DNA from: Chthonomonadales bacterium
GTDB lineage: Bacteria > Armatimonadota > Chthonomonadetes > Chthonomonadales > CAJBBX01
NCBI GenBank assembly: GCA_012517255.1
Contig: JAAYVH010000054.1
Span: 1 to 49,341, forward strand
Direction: 5' to 3'
Length of the DNA stretch: 49,341 nt
Shown: piece after piece, positions 1 through 8,090 of the stretch
Position numbering within the stretch: the stretch's first letter is position 1
Layout: every line of letters begins with the position of its first letter
Program-made: the position numbers and the translations under genes
The notes under the pieces: model-generated
What the model was told of the DNA's origin: nothing
What the model saw: only the letters and a program-made list of their open reading frames with translations
Database searches by the model: none

Positions 1-911
1 GGGAGATCCAGGATGCGTGCCATGGAGCCGCCGCATCGGACGTACCGGCGAACCAGTTCAGCGTCAGTCCGGCGGGCCGCTGCAGCCATCCGACCGTCAT
101 GGGGCGCAGAGATGAGCGCCGACGTCACGGGGCGGCCCGTGCGGGCGGCAACTTCGTGTGCCCACTGGCGGCATACGGCAAGCACTGCATCGGCGGCTGG
201 CGCCGAGATGGCCAGAGCCTCAGAGATGATCAGCGAGTCTGGCGTCTCCCTCTCCAGAATCTCGGTCGCCCAGAAGCCGTTCCCCCGCCAAACGTACCCG
301 CCGAGATCGCCGTCAGGATCGAGTACGACTCTGCAGACGTCGCCGTCCGAGGCAGATGGAGACTCGGCGGCGGCCCGAAGCTGCCTCAAGGCGTAGCATG
401 CGGCCGTACGCACCGCAGGCCCAACCGCTCGCGATGTTTCAGCCTCGTAGATGCTGTGGACGGTTGGAAGATCGGCTGTGCGCAGAGGGCGGGAGGTCCA
501 GCCGCTCGGTAGCGCACAATCGGCGGATGAAAGTCGCACGAAGTGCTCGGGCCCGGCCGGCACGTAGCCGAAGCGCCGGTAGAAATCCGGAATGCCATAG
601 AGCATCGTCAGCGCGGCATCTCCGGCGAGCATGCGGCGCATCGCGGCATCCAGGACACGGGACGCATAGCCTTTGTGCCGCTCCGACTCGTCGGTGCCGA
701 CGCCGCCGATCCCATCCATGCGCACCACGGCCGCCCCGATCCGAATCCGCTGCGACACGATCCAGCATCGGCTTACGGATCGAGCACAGACGACAAGCTC
801 AACTCGCGTGCTGCGGCCGTCTGGCTCCGGCGTCAAGAGGAGGTTCGCCTCTTCATCACGGATCTCGCGTTGCCGTGCGCGAAGGCTCTCGCTGTTCGTG
901 TCTCTGTCCAT
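1..911 (-). CDS. Eis-like GNAT N-acetyltransferase (3' end outside window)
   Basis: A minus-strand frame stays open from an ATG at 909-911 to the left edge, giving 303 residues without a stop; the C-terminus is missing. Residues about 60-130 form a GNAT acetyl-CoA-binding core: the stretch GVGTDESERHKGYASRVLD contains the R/Q-x-x-G-x-A pyrophosphate loop (RHKGYA), followed by the strand-loop LTMLYGIPDFYRRFGYVPA, typical of Eis-type acetyltransferases. The region after residue 140 (RPLRTADLPTVHSIYEAE) looks like the start of a second GNAT-like fold, also as in Eis. It probably acetylates an amine on a small molecule or peptide; the substrate cannot be told. It diverges from the gene at 1012, with 100 nt between the starts. 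The plus-strand frames over the same DNA have no family features. Confidence 0.8.
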   Translation of the reverse strand, partial: MDRDTNSESLRARQREIRDEEANLLLTPEPDGRSTRVELVVCARSVSRCWIVSQRIRIGAAVVRMDGIGGVGTDESERHKGYASRVLDAAMRRMLAGDAALTMLYGIPDFYRRFGYVPAGPEHFVRLSSADCALPSGWTSRPLRTADLPTVHSIYEAETSRAVGPAVRTAACYALRQLRAAAESPSASDGDVCRVVLDPDGDLGGYVWRGNGFWATEILERETPDSLIISEALAISAPAADAVLAVCRQWAHEVAARTGRPVTSALISAPHDGRMAAAARRTDAELVRRYVRCGGSMARILDL

Positions 912-1011
912 GCGCGATACGATACCCGCTTGGCATGAGGCAGCGCTCCGTCTCCCGGAAGGAACCGGAGCCCATAGCGCAGAAAACGTGACCACGCCGG
1001 AGGACCGAACA

Positions 1012-4000
1012 ATGCGATCAGTCATGTGCGCCATCACGCTCGCTCTTGTGCTGCATGCAGCGGCCATTGCCGACAACCCTGTCACGAACGGCGGGTTCGA
1101 AGTGCTGGATTCCGCGTACTTCCCGCGTGATTGGAGCCCGGTAGGAGCTGGCGTGGAGGTCACGACGGAAGCCCGATCGGGACGCTATGCCCTGCGTATC
1201 AACCGCATGGCTAGCAAGCCCATGCCTGCGGAGACGGGTCTGAACAGGGGGTGGGCGCCCGGGGGCGCGCCTGGTGCGATGCTGGAACAGACGAAAGGGA
1301 CACTCCGCGCCTGGATCAAGGTCCGCTCGGCATCGCCGGATGCGACGATCTCACTGGTGGTCATCCCCATGGGCCGGTCTGGCGTCGAGGACACGGGCGA
1401 GATGCGCGCCATGCGGAACGTGCCCAACGAGTACGCCGGTGACGGAACATGGCACGAGCTGCGGCTGGCCTACGATTACTCCGCGAGACAGAGCGTCCGA
1501 TGGGTGCATGTGGGCATGCGGCTCGTGGGTGGCCCAGTCGACGTCGTTGTGGATGATATGGAGCTGCTGGAGGGCCCGGTTCCCATTCTGGAACTTGAGA
1601 AGGTGCATGTCTATCCAGACAAGGCAGATCCTGCCGCGCGGGCGATGCTTACGGCGACGGTGGCGAATGAAGGCACGATGCCTTCCGGACCCGTGTCGGT
1701 GGTGGTGCATCTCCCCGACGGCATATCGGCCACCGGTCCGGCCGACCCGATCGAGCTCGTTCCTGGTGACGGCAAGACGCTCCGGTGGCAACTCAGGGGC
1801 AAGCTTGCGCCCGGCAGGGTCGTCATACGGGCCACGGCAGCCACAGGGGTCGCAGAGCGCGTTGTTCGGCTCGAGCCTCGCATGGAGATCTACTCCGCCT
1901 TGCTTCGCCCGGGGATCGTCGCACCCAGAGCTGCGGCACGGCTAGCGGTGACGCTCTGGAACCGCGGCACGGCGTCGAGCGGCGAAGTGCGGGTGGAACT
2001 CAGGACATTCGGTGGGGTCCGGGCGTCCGACAGCGTGCTGGTCTTTGCGCCCATTCCTCCCGGACGTCGAGCGGTCCGAGAGATCGAAGTGCGCGCCCCG
2101 ACCGTCGCGTCCCTGGCCGGAGGGGTGGAATGCCGAATCCGCGGCGCTGCCGATGGCTTCGAACCCGTGCGGGTCAGCCTCGAGACCACCGACGCCGTGC
2201 GCAGCAGGCCGGTCCCGGCGCTCGCCGGAGTGCAACTCCGGACAGGCGCCGACAGGACCATGGCGGATTTCGGCCAGTCGAGCTCGCGTGCGCCGCTCGC
2301 TCGGATGCCGCATCTCGGGAGGATCACGGCGCGATTGCCGAACGGTCGGGTTCAGACGCTTACTGCGCGCTACGGCGCGCCGACACGCTCCGGTAATGTA
2401 CTGACGCTCAGGAGTGTCCAGCGGGACTCCGCCGGTGCAACCTGGTCGTTCACCGCAGCGTTCACGCGACTCAGTTCCAGGGCGACACGCCTGACGATTG
2501 CCGTGTCCACGGACCGACAGCGACGCGTGGCCCTGTTTGAGGGGCCGATGCTGCTCGTGGGGGAGGGAGCCTATGGCTCGCTGAAGTCTGAGGCCATCTT
2601 TCCCGGCCTTGAGTGGCTCGTGGACGATGAAGTCAGCTCGAGCGATCTGGACATACTCGCCTCTCATCCCGATCGGCCCCGGTATGCCCCTCATCCGAAC
2701 AAGGTAACCATCCCGGCCATGGCCGTGTCGGGGCGTTTCGGAACGGCTGCCCTGCTGTGGAGCGCCGCCGACAGATGGGACGGGCAACATGACCGGCCAC
2801 AGCCCGTCTTCGCCAGCCCAGACCGGATCGGGGGCATCGCCGCCCATCGACTCGGGCTGATCGCCCCCAGTCCCGTCGAACTGGATCGCTCCGCCAGGGG
2901 CGGCCTCGTGCGCGAGGCACACTACACGCGCGAAGCGGCGGCAGCAGATGCTTTGCGTGACATCATCCTGCGCGCGGGGCAAGAGCTCCGGCTTTCGGCA
3001 GTTCTGTATGCAGGGCCGTCCGGATCGTCGGCCCTTGACGGCGTGGAGGAGTGGTTTGCGTGGCATCGGCCCGCCGCTCCCGCTCCGGCGCCACGCGGAA
3101 GCGACCGTGAGCAGGTGGCGTGGAGCATGGAGGCGTACTTGCGCACGCTCTGGAGCGGTCCGGATACCGGCTGGTACCCGTATCTGCTGGGGCCGGCAAT
3201 CTGGCGTCGTCCTGCACTCAACCCGACGTATGCCTACGATCTGCTGCAGGCGGTCCGCCTACTTCCGGAAGACCCTCGGCGACAGGCATGGGAAGACCGT
3301 CTCCGATCAGCCGGGTTCATGGCCCCTGCCGATACAGAAACTGCCGAACGGGTCCCGACCGCGGAGGACCTGCAGTTTGCCGAGGGCGATCCCGTTACGT
3401 TCCTGATCGCGCACGCGAACGCATCGCTGGAGCTGATCAGCGCCCAAGCTCCCGATGGCTCCTACAGCTTCGATGCCGATCGTCGTGACGCTGGCGTCTT
3501 CAAGGGCTATGACTTCCATGAGCTCGGCGAGCCCGGCGCCGTCGAGATCGGGCTGATCGCAGCGAAGGCCTACCAGTTGCTCCAGATCGCTCGAATTGTC
3601 GGGGACCGGTCCTTCTACGAGGCTGGCGTGCGGTCCCTCAACAGGATGGAGCGATACCGCGTTCCTCGCGCGGCCCAGGTCTGGGAGGTGCCTGTCCATA
3701 CGCCGGACATCCTGGCAGCGGCAGACGCCGTGGACGCATATCTCGAGGCCTACTGGTACAGCGGCGAGAGAAAGTGGCTGGAGAGAGCCAGAATCTGGGC
3801 GCGCAGAGGCTTGCCGTTCGTCTACTTCTGGAATGCTCCGGGCAAGCTATGGATGCGCTATGGGTCCATACCCGTGTTCGGGGCAAGCCAGATGCGTGGA
3901 AGCTGGTTTGGCAATGTGGTTCAATGGAACGGGCTTCGCTATGCGTTCGCCTTGCTGAAGCTATATCGGCACGATCCTGAGGCACGGTATGGCGGGCTGA

Positions 4001-4944
4001 GCTGGCGCGATATCGCTGTGGGGATCACGCGCTCTGCCATGTACCAGCAGTCCGACAGTCCCGACCTGCTCACGCTATGGCCAGATTCCCTCCACACGAT
4101 CACGGGCGTACGTGCTGCGTGGGAGTTTGCGCCGCGGCAGATCCTCAAGAACGTCACGTGGTGGCTGGGATGGCCGGAAATGCCGCTGACCGTGCGCGCC
4201 AAGACGCCGGATGGTCGGATCATCCGGGTGAGTGGCCTGGGCCACATCGGCGAAGTGAGGGCGTCCGGCAACACGCTCTCGGTGCGGGTTCAGCACCCGT
4301 CGCGGGGACGGGGCAGCGTGCTCATCGCGGGTGTGAGTGCGCCCTCCGAGGTGCGAATGGGTGACCAGCAAGTGCCCCGAGTGTCGTCGCGCATCGTGGC
4401 CGGCAGACCCGGATGGCGCTATGATCCGCGGTTAAGGGCGGTTGCCGTGCACATCCCGCATGGGGGCGACGCGGTTATCCGCCTGAGCGGGATCCGCGCA
4501 GCCGACCCTGATCTCGCGGTTGCTCGCGTGGATCGCCTATCGTTCGAGTTTGATGACGGCTTCGAAGGTTGGTCTGCCCAGAATGACACCGCGGAACTGG
4601 AAGTGCGGGACGGGCAGCTCCAAGGGCGTTCCTCTGGCGGTGACCCTTTCCTCGTTAGGCCAAACTGCCACATTATCGGCAGCGATATCCGTGAGGTCGT
4701 CGTTCGGATCCGCGCCGACGGTCATGGCGGTGGACAGTTCTACTGGACCACGGCTGCATCGCCGGCGTTCGACGAGCAGAAAGTCTTTCCCTTCACCTTC
4801 CCGGCGGACGGCGAATGGCACGAGGTTTCCGTGCCTGTGACGAATCACCCTCATTGGCGTGGGCAGATCGTGACCGGTTTGCGGATTGACCCTGTGAATG
4901 CAGCCAACGTGAGCTTCGCGATAGACTGGGTGCGCGCGCGATGA
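1012..4944 (+). CDS. Large exported multidomain protein, probable six-hairpin glycoside hydrolase/lyase
   Basis: The start is the ATG at 1012: it has GGAGG at 999-1003 and opens a signal peptide (MRSVMCAITLALVLHAAAIA) directly followed by a mature N-terminus. The frame is open further upstream to 673, but that part overlaps the acetyltransferase gene. The 1,310-residue product has, in order: a jelly-roll carbohydrate-binding-like domain (about 20-190, beginning NPVTNGGFEVLD), two CARDB-like beta domains (about 195-390), a beta-sandwich region (400-680), an alpha-helical region resembling an (alpha/alpha)6 toroid (700-1060, with helices such as TPDILAAADAVDAYLEAYWY), a beta domain, and a C-terminal jelly-roll (1175-1310, FEFDDGFEGWSAQND through IDPVNAANVSFAIDWV). 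The architecture suggests a secreted polysaccharide-active enzyme, but I recognise no named GH or PL family and cannot place catalytic residues. It overlaps the next gene by ATGA. Confidence 0.75.
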   Translation: MRSVMCAITLALVLHAAAIADNPVTNGGFEVLDSAYFPRDWSPVGAGVEVTTEARSGRYALRINRMASKPMPAETGLNRGWAPGGAPGAMLEQTKGTLRAWIKVRSASPDATISLVVIPMGRSGVEDTGEMRAMRNVPNEYAGDGTWHELRLAYDYSARQSVRWVHVGMRLVGGPVDVVVDDMELLEGPVPILELEKVHVYPDKADPAARAMLTATVANEGTMPSGPVSVVVHLPDGISATGPADPIELVPGDGKTLRWQLRGKLAPGRVVIRATAATGVAERVVRLEPRMEIYSALLRPGIVAPRAAARLAVTLWNRGTASSGEVRVELRTFGGVRASDSVLVFAPIPPGRRAVREIEVRAPTVASLAGGVECRIRGAADGFEPVRVSLETTDAVRSRPVPALAGVQLRTGADRTMADFGQSSSRAPLARMPHLGRITARLPNGRVQTLTARYGAPTRSGNVLTLRSVQRDSAGATWSFTAAFTRLSSRATRLTIAVSTDRQRRVALFEGPMLLVGEGAYGSLKSEAIFPGLEWLVDDEVSSSDLDILASHPDRPRYAPHPNKVTIPAMAVSGRFGTAALLWSAADRWDGQHDRPQPVFASPDRIGGIAAHRLGLIAPSPVELDRSARGGLVREAHYTREAAAADALRDIILRAGQELRLSAVLYAGPSGSSALDGVEEWFAWHRPAAPAPAPRGSDREQVAWSMEAYLRTLWSGPDTGWYPYLLGPAIWRRPALNPTYAYDLLQAVRLLPEDPRRQAWEDRLRSAGFMAPADTETAERVPTAEDLQFAEGDPVTFLIAHANASLELISAQAPDGSYSFDADRRDAGVFKGYDFHELGEPGAVEIGLIAAKAYQLLQIARIVGDRSFYEAGVRSLNRMERYRVPRAAQVWEVPVHTPDILAAADAVDAYLEAYWYSGERKWLERARIWARRGLPFVYFWNAPGKLWMRYGSIPVFGASQMRGSWFGNVVQWNGLRYAFALLKLYRHDPEARYGGLSWRDIAVGITRSAMYQQSDSPDLLTLWPDSLHTITGVRAAWEFAPRQILKNVTWWLGWPEMPLTVRAKTPDGRIIRVSGLGHIGEVRASGNTLSVRVQHPSRGRGSVLIAGVSAPSEVRMGDQQVPRVSSRIVAGRPGWRYDPRLRAVAVHIPHGGDAVIRLSGIRAADPDLAVARVDRLSFEFDDGFEGWSAQNDTAELEVRDGQLQGRSSGGDPFLVRPNCHIIGSDIREVVVRIRADGHGGGQFYWTTAASPAFDEQKVFPFTFPADGEWHEVSVPVTNHPHWRGQIVTGLRIDPVNAANVSFAIDWVRAR

Positions 4945-5498
4945 TCCGATGCCAATGGGCTGAAGGCGATCCACTGATGGAGCGATACCACGACGAGGAG
5001 TGGGGAGTTCCGCTGCACGATGATCGGAAACTCTTCGAGTACCTGGTGCTCGATGGGGCGCAGGCCGGACTGAGCTGGCTGACGATTCTGCGAAGGCGGG
5101 AGGGATACCGGCAGGCGTTCGCCGGATTTGATCCCGGCGCTGTTTCTGCGTTTGGCGACGATGACATCCAACGGCTGCTGCGCGATTCGGGCATCGTGCG
5201 CAATCGCGCGAAGATCCTTTCGGCGATCAGCAACGCGCGGCGCTTCCTCGAGGTCCAGGCCGAGTTCGGGAGCTTCGATGCCTACATCTGGGGGTTCGTA
5301 GGCGGGCGCACGATACGGAATGCGTGGCGAACCATGGGCGAGCTGCCCGCAACGTCACCTCAGTCGGAGGCCATGAGCCGCGACCTGGTGCGCAGGGGGT
5401 TCACGTTCGTCGGTCCCACTATCTGCTACGCGTTCATGCAGGCGGCCGGGCTTGTGAACGATCACACCACCGACTGCTACAGGTACAGCCAGCTATGA
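4941..5498 (+). CDS. tag: DNA-3-methyladenine glycosylase I
   Basis: Removes 3-methyladenine from alkylated DNA, the first step of base excision repair. The 185-residue length matches the family. The four zinc-snap ligands sit at the same positions as in E. coli Tag: Cys4, His17, His175 and Cys179. YHDEEWGVPLHDD, GAQAGLSW and RGFTFVGPTICYAFMQA are family signatures. One deviation: residue 38, the Glu that contacts the damaged base in E. coli Tag, is Asp here (LVLDGAQAG). The ATG overlaps the stop of the upstream gene as ATGA, and the stop overlaps the next start the same way, so the three genes are probably translated together. The DNA repair role does not relate obviously to either neighbour. 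Confidence 0.96.
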   Translation: MIRCQWAEGDPLMERYHDEEWGVPLHDDRKLFEYLVLDGAQAGLSWLTILRRREGYRQAFAGFDPGAVSAFGDDDIQRLLRDSGIVRNRAKILSAISNARRFLEVQAEFGSFDAYIWGFVGGRTIRNAWRTMGELPATSPQSEAMSRDLVRRGFTFVGPTICYAFMQAAGLVNDHTTDCYRYSQL

Positions 5499-6709
5499 AG
5501 TCCACCACGCCCGCCGTCGTCATGCCTCGCGCGTTGCCCGACAGGACACTGCAGCGCATTCGGCGCGCCTTTCCCGTGCTCAAGCGTGTGACCTACCTGA
5601 ACTCGGGCACCTATGGACCCATGCCACTTCCGGCTCTGCGCGCGTACCTTAGCGCCATGAGCGAGCTCGAACGAGACGGCGTGGCGTGCGCACGTCCTCT
5701 CGCCGCCGAAGCCGAGGAGTTGAGGGCAGCGTTGGCACGCCTGATCGGTGCTCAACCAGCTGAGGTGGCGTTCACAGGCAACTCGACGGATGGCCTGAAC
5801 ATAGTCCTTGCAGGTACGGACTGGTGTGCCGGTGACGAGGTGATCACCACCGATGAGGAGCACGAAGCTCTCCTTCATCCGTTGCTTTACCTGCAGCGAA
5901 TCCGCAGCATACGGGTGCATCGGGTCTCAGTCACCCATGAGCCCGAGGCCATGATGGCTCGCCTAGATGGCGTTCGGTCAGGACGGACCCGTCTGCTGGC
6001 GTTCAGCCATGTCACCTGTGAATCCGGCGCCCGTCTGCCCGCCGCAGAGATGTGCGCCTGGGCCCGTAGATATGGCATCAGGACCTTGGTTGATGTCGCG
6101 CAGTCGCTGGGAGCGACCCCGGTGGATGTCACAACGATCGGCTGCGACTGCATGGCCGCCAACGGCCACAAGTGGCTGCATGGGCCGACCGGAACGGGCT
6201 TCGTCTATGTACGCGCCGACCGAATCGAGGAGATCCGACCCGCCCACGTGGGCGCCGGATCGCTCGAACGCGCTGATGCTGCGTCGGGACTGGCGGAACC
6301 GTGGTCGACCGCGTCGCGGTTCGAGTTCGGCACCAGATCGTGGGCCCGGGCAGCCGGATGGCTTGCCAGCTTGCGGTGGCTGGAGCGCATAGGCCAGAAT
6401 CGGGTAGTGGCCCACATGCTCGCGATGGGAGATCAAGCCATCGCCATGCTGCGGGACTGTGAAGGAGCGGAGCTTCTAACGCCAACAGCGCCTGGAGGCC
6501 GTGCAGGATTGGTTACAGTCTCGTTTCGAGACCACGATGCGGGCGCAATCGGGGAGCGTCTCTCTCGTGACCATGGAATCGTAACCCGTCACGTGCCACA
6601 CTACAATGCGCTCCGTTTCTCTATGTCACACTTCACGAGCGCAGACGACATCGCCCATCTCGGGGCGGGGCTCAGACATGCGCTTGGCGGCCAAGCCTCA
6701 AGAAACTGA
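5495..6709 (+). CDS. Class V aminotransferase (cysteine desulfurase / isopenicillin N epimerase-like)
   Basis: PLP-dependent fold-type I enzyme of 404 residues. The N-terminus has the family's VTYLNSGTYGPMP motif, which contacts the cofactor; the central part reads LVDVAQSLGATPVDV followed by the Schiff-base lysine Lys226 in NGHKWLHGPTGTGFVYV. This places it with the class V group that includes isopenicillin N epimerases, kynureninase-like enzymes and cysteine desulfurases. There is no obvious reactive cysteine loop of an IscS type, so sulfur transfer is not assured. The start is the ATG at 5495 inside the ATGA overlap with tag; the frame is open further upstream but that part is tag read out of frame. 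The substrate is unknown. Confidence 0.88.
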   Translation: MKSTTPAVVMPRALPDRTLQRIRRAFPVLKRVTYLNSGTYGPMPLPALRAYLSAMSELERDGVACARPLAAEAEELRAALARLIGAQPAEVAFTGNSTDGLNIVLAGTDWCAGDEVITTDEEHEALLHPLLYLQRIRSIRVHRVSVTHEPEAMMARLDGVRSGRTRLLAFSHVTCESGARLPAAEMCAWARRYGIRTLVDVAQSLGATPVDVTTIGCDCMAANGHKWLHGPTGTGFVYVRADRIEEIRPAHVGAGSLERADAASGLAEPWSTASRFEFGTRSWARAAGWLASLRWLERIGQNRVVAHMLAMGDQAIAMLRDCEGAELLTPTAPGGRAGLVTVSFRDHDAGAIGERLSRDHGIVTRHVPHYNALRFSMSHFTSADDIAHLGAGLRHALGGQASRN

Positions 6710-6723
6710 GGGAGCTGATTACC

Positions 6724-8040
6724 ATGAGCGAAGACGAGAAGAAGCCGCTTCGATCCTCGAGGGACGAGGATGCCGGACAACAGGACTTAACGGACCGCTG
6801 GCTGGCGTGGCAGCAATCGGCCGATGGCGATGCGGAGCCGGCAGTAGACAAGAAGAAGAAGCGGGATGAACAACATCGCGCGGAACGTCGCGCCGAAAGA
6901 GAAGCCAAGGCCCTGGCCAAACAGCGAGAGCGGGAGCTAGCGCGTGCTGCGCGTGAAGAGAGAGCTCGACGGAAGCGTGAGGAACGCGAGCTGGCGCGGT
7001 TGGCGTCTCAGTCTGAACGGGCGCTCATACGTGAACGGCTCGCGGGCGTTCTTGGCACGATCGCCTCGGCTCTCGCGGTCTATCGCGAAGGTGGTCCCTT
7101 TGAAGTCATCCGAGCAGCCTACAGGCGCCGATGGGTGGTAGTGACATCGCTGTGCTTACTCGCGGTGATCTCGGCGGTGGTTGGCGCTCTCATCATGCGG
7201 ACCCGGCACCGCCGCTATCTCACAGCCACTCTGGTTGCAGTCAACGGCGTACGGATCCTACGTTCGGACCTCAACGACGAACTGTTTCGGCGGTATGGTT
7301 CGTCGACCCTGAACTCCATGATACAAAGAGAGATCCGGCGGCAATTCCTGAAGAAGCATGGCGCGATCGCATCGGACCAGCAGGTGGATGAGAGGCTTCG
7401 GTTCGAGGCGCGATCTCCGGAGTTCGCTCCCATCCTTGAGAAGGCTGGCAAGTCGGAGCCCGAGTACCGCGAGTCCTTGGCGCGCGTGCTCAGTGAGCTC
7501 AACCTGGTTAGCAAAGGCGTCGACGTTACCGAGGCTGAGATGCGAGAGTATTACGACCGCAACGCGAGCCCTAACAATCCGCGGGCTCTGTTCTACTCTC
7601 CCGAGGTGGTTACGCTCGCGGTGATTGCTGCGCCGAATCGGGCTACTGCGGAGAAGGCGAAGGCCGCGCTCAACGCCGGACTGGATTGGGCGAGCGCGGC
7701 TCGGCAGTATAGCGTGGATGATTCGGCGGAAACCGGCGGGATCATGCAGCCGTTTGCGTTGGGGCGCTCAGTCACTGCCATCAGCAAGGGGCTGGATGCG
7801 GTAGGCCGAAAGCTTGAGAAGGGGCAACAGGCAGGTCCTCTGCAGCTCGGCAACCTGTGGTGGCTTGTTCGGTGTCTGGAGCGACGGCCTGCGCAGAAAC
7901 GTACGTACGAGGAAGTCAAAGAGACCGTGCGCATCCTCGCGCGCGCAGCCAAGGGCGAGCAGGCGAATGGCAGGCGGCTGGCGCAGGAGTACGAGGAGTT
8001 CCGGAAGAAGGCCAACATTCAGACGTTCCTAACCCGCTGA
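6724..8040 (+). CDS. Membrane-anchored parvulin-type peptidyl-prolyl isomerase (SurA/PrsA-like)
   Basis: Likely extracytoplasmic folding chaperone of 438 residues. Residues 1-105 are extremely charged (Arg/Lys/Glu-rich, predicted coiled coil, cytoplasmic side). A membrane helix follows at about 139-159 (VVTSLCLLAVISAVVGALIM). Then comes a SurA-N-like helical region (VAVNGVRILRSDLNDELF at about 172-189), and a PpiC/parvulin domain from about 297 containing VVTLAVIAAPNRATAEKAKA and DWASAARQYSVDDSAETGG. A final helix packs as in SurA. The order gives a type II membrane protein with the catalytic part outside the cytoplasm. GGAG at 6711-6714 precedes the ATG. The long charged cytoplasmic arm is unusual for PrsA or SurA. 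The gene ends 50 nt before the glycyl radical enzyme gene; a functional link is not evident. Confidence 0.85.
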   Translation: MSEDEKKPLRSSRDEDAGQQDLTDRWLAWQQSADGDAEPAVDKKKKRDEQHRAERRAEREAKALAKQRERELARAAREERARRKREERELARLASQSERALIRERLAGVLGTIASALAVYREGGPFEVIRAAYRRRWVVVTSLCLLAVISAVVGALIMRTRHRRYLTATLVAVNGVRILRSDLNDELFRRYGSSTLNSMIQREIRRQFLKKHGAIASDQQVDERLRFEARSPEFAPILEKAGKSEPEYRESLARVLSELNLVSKGVDVTEAEMREYYDRNASPNNPRALFYSPEVVTLAVIAAPNRATAEKAKAALNAGLDWASAARQYSVDDSAETGGIMQPFALGRSVTAISKGLDAVGRKLEKGQQAGPLQLGNLWWLVRCLERRPAQKRTYEEVKETVRILARAAKGEQANGRRLAQEYEEFRKKANIQTFLTR

Positions 8041-8090
8041 TCCATCCGACAGGGGCGCCCAGAACTGAACTCTGTGAGTGTGAATCGACT

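Noticed and set aside
673-1011. N-terminal extension of the exported protein by 113 codons
   Set aside because: It would be antisense to the acetyltransferase, is arginine/serine-rich, and would bury the signal peptide that begins at 1012 behind a good ribosome site.
7857-8090. N-terminal extension of the glycyl radical enzyme
   Set aside because: It would overlap most of the parvulin C-terminus; the family N-terminus begins at the GTG 8091.
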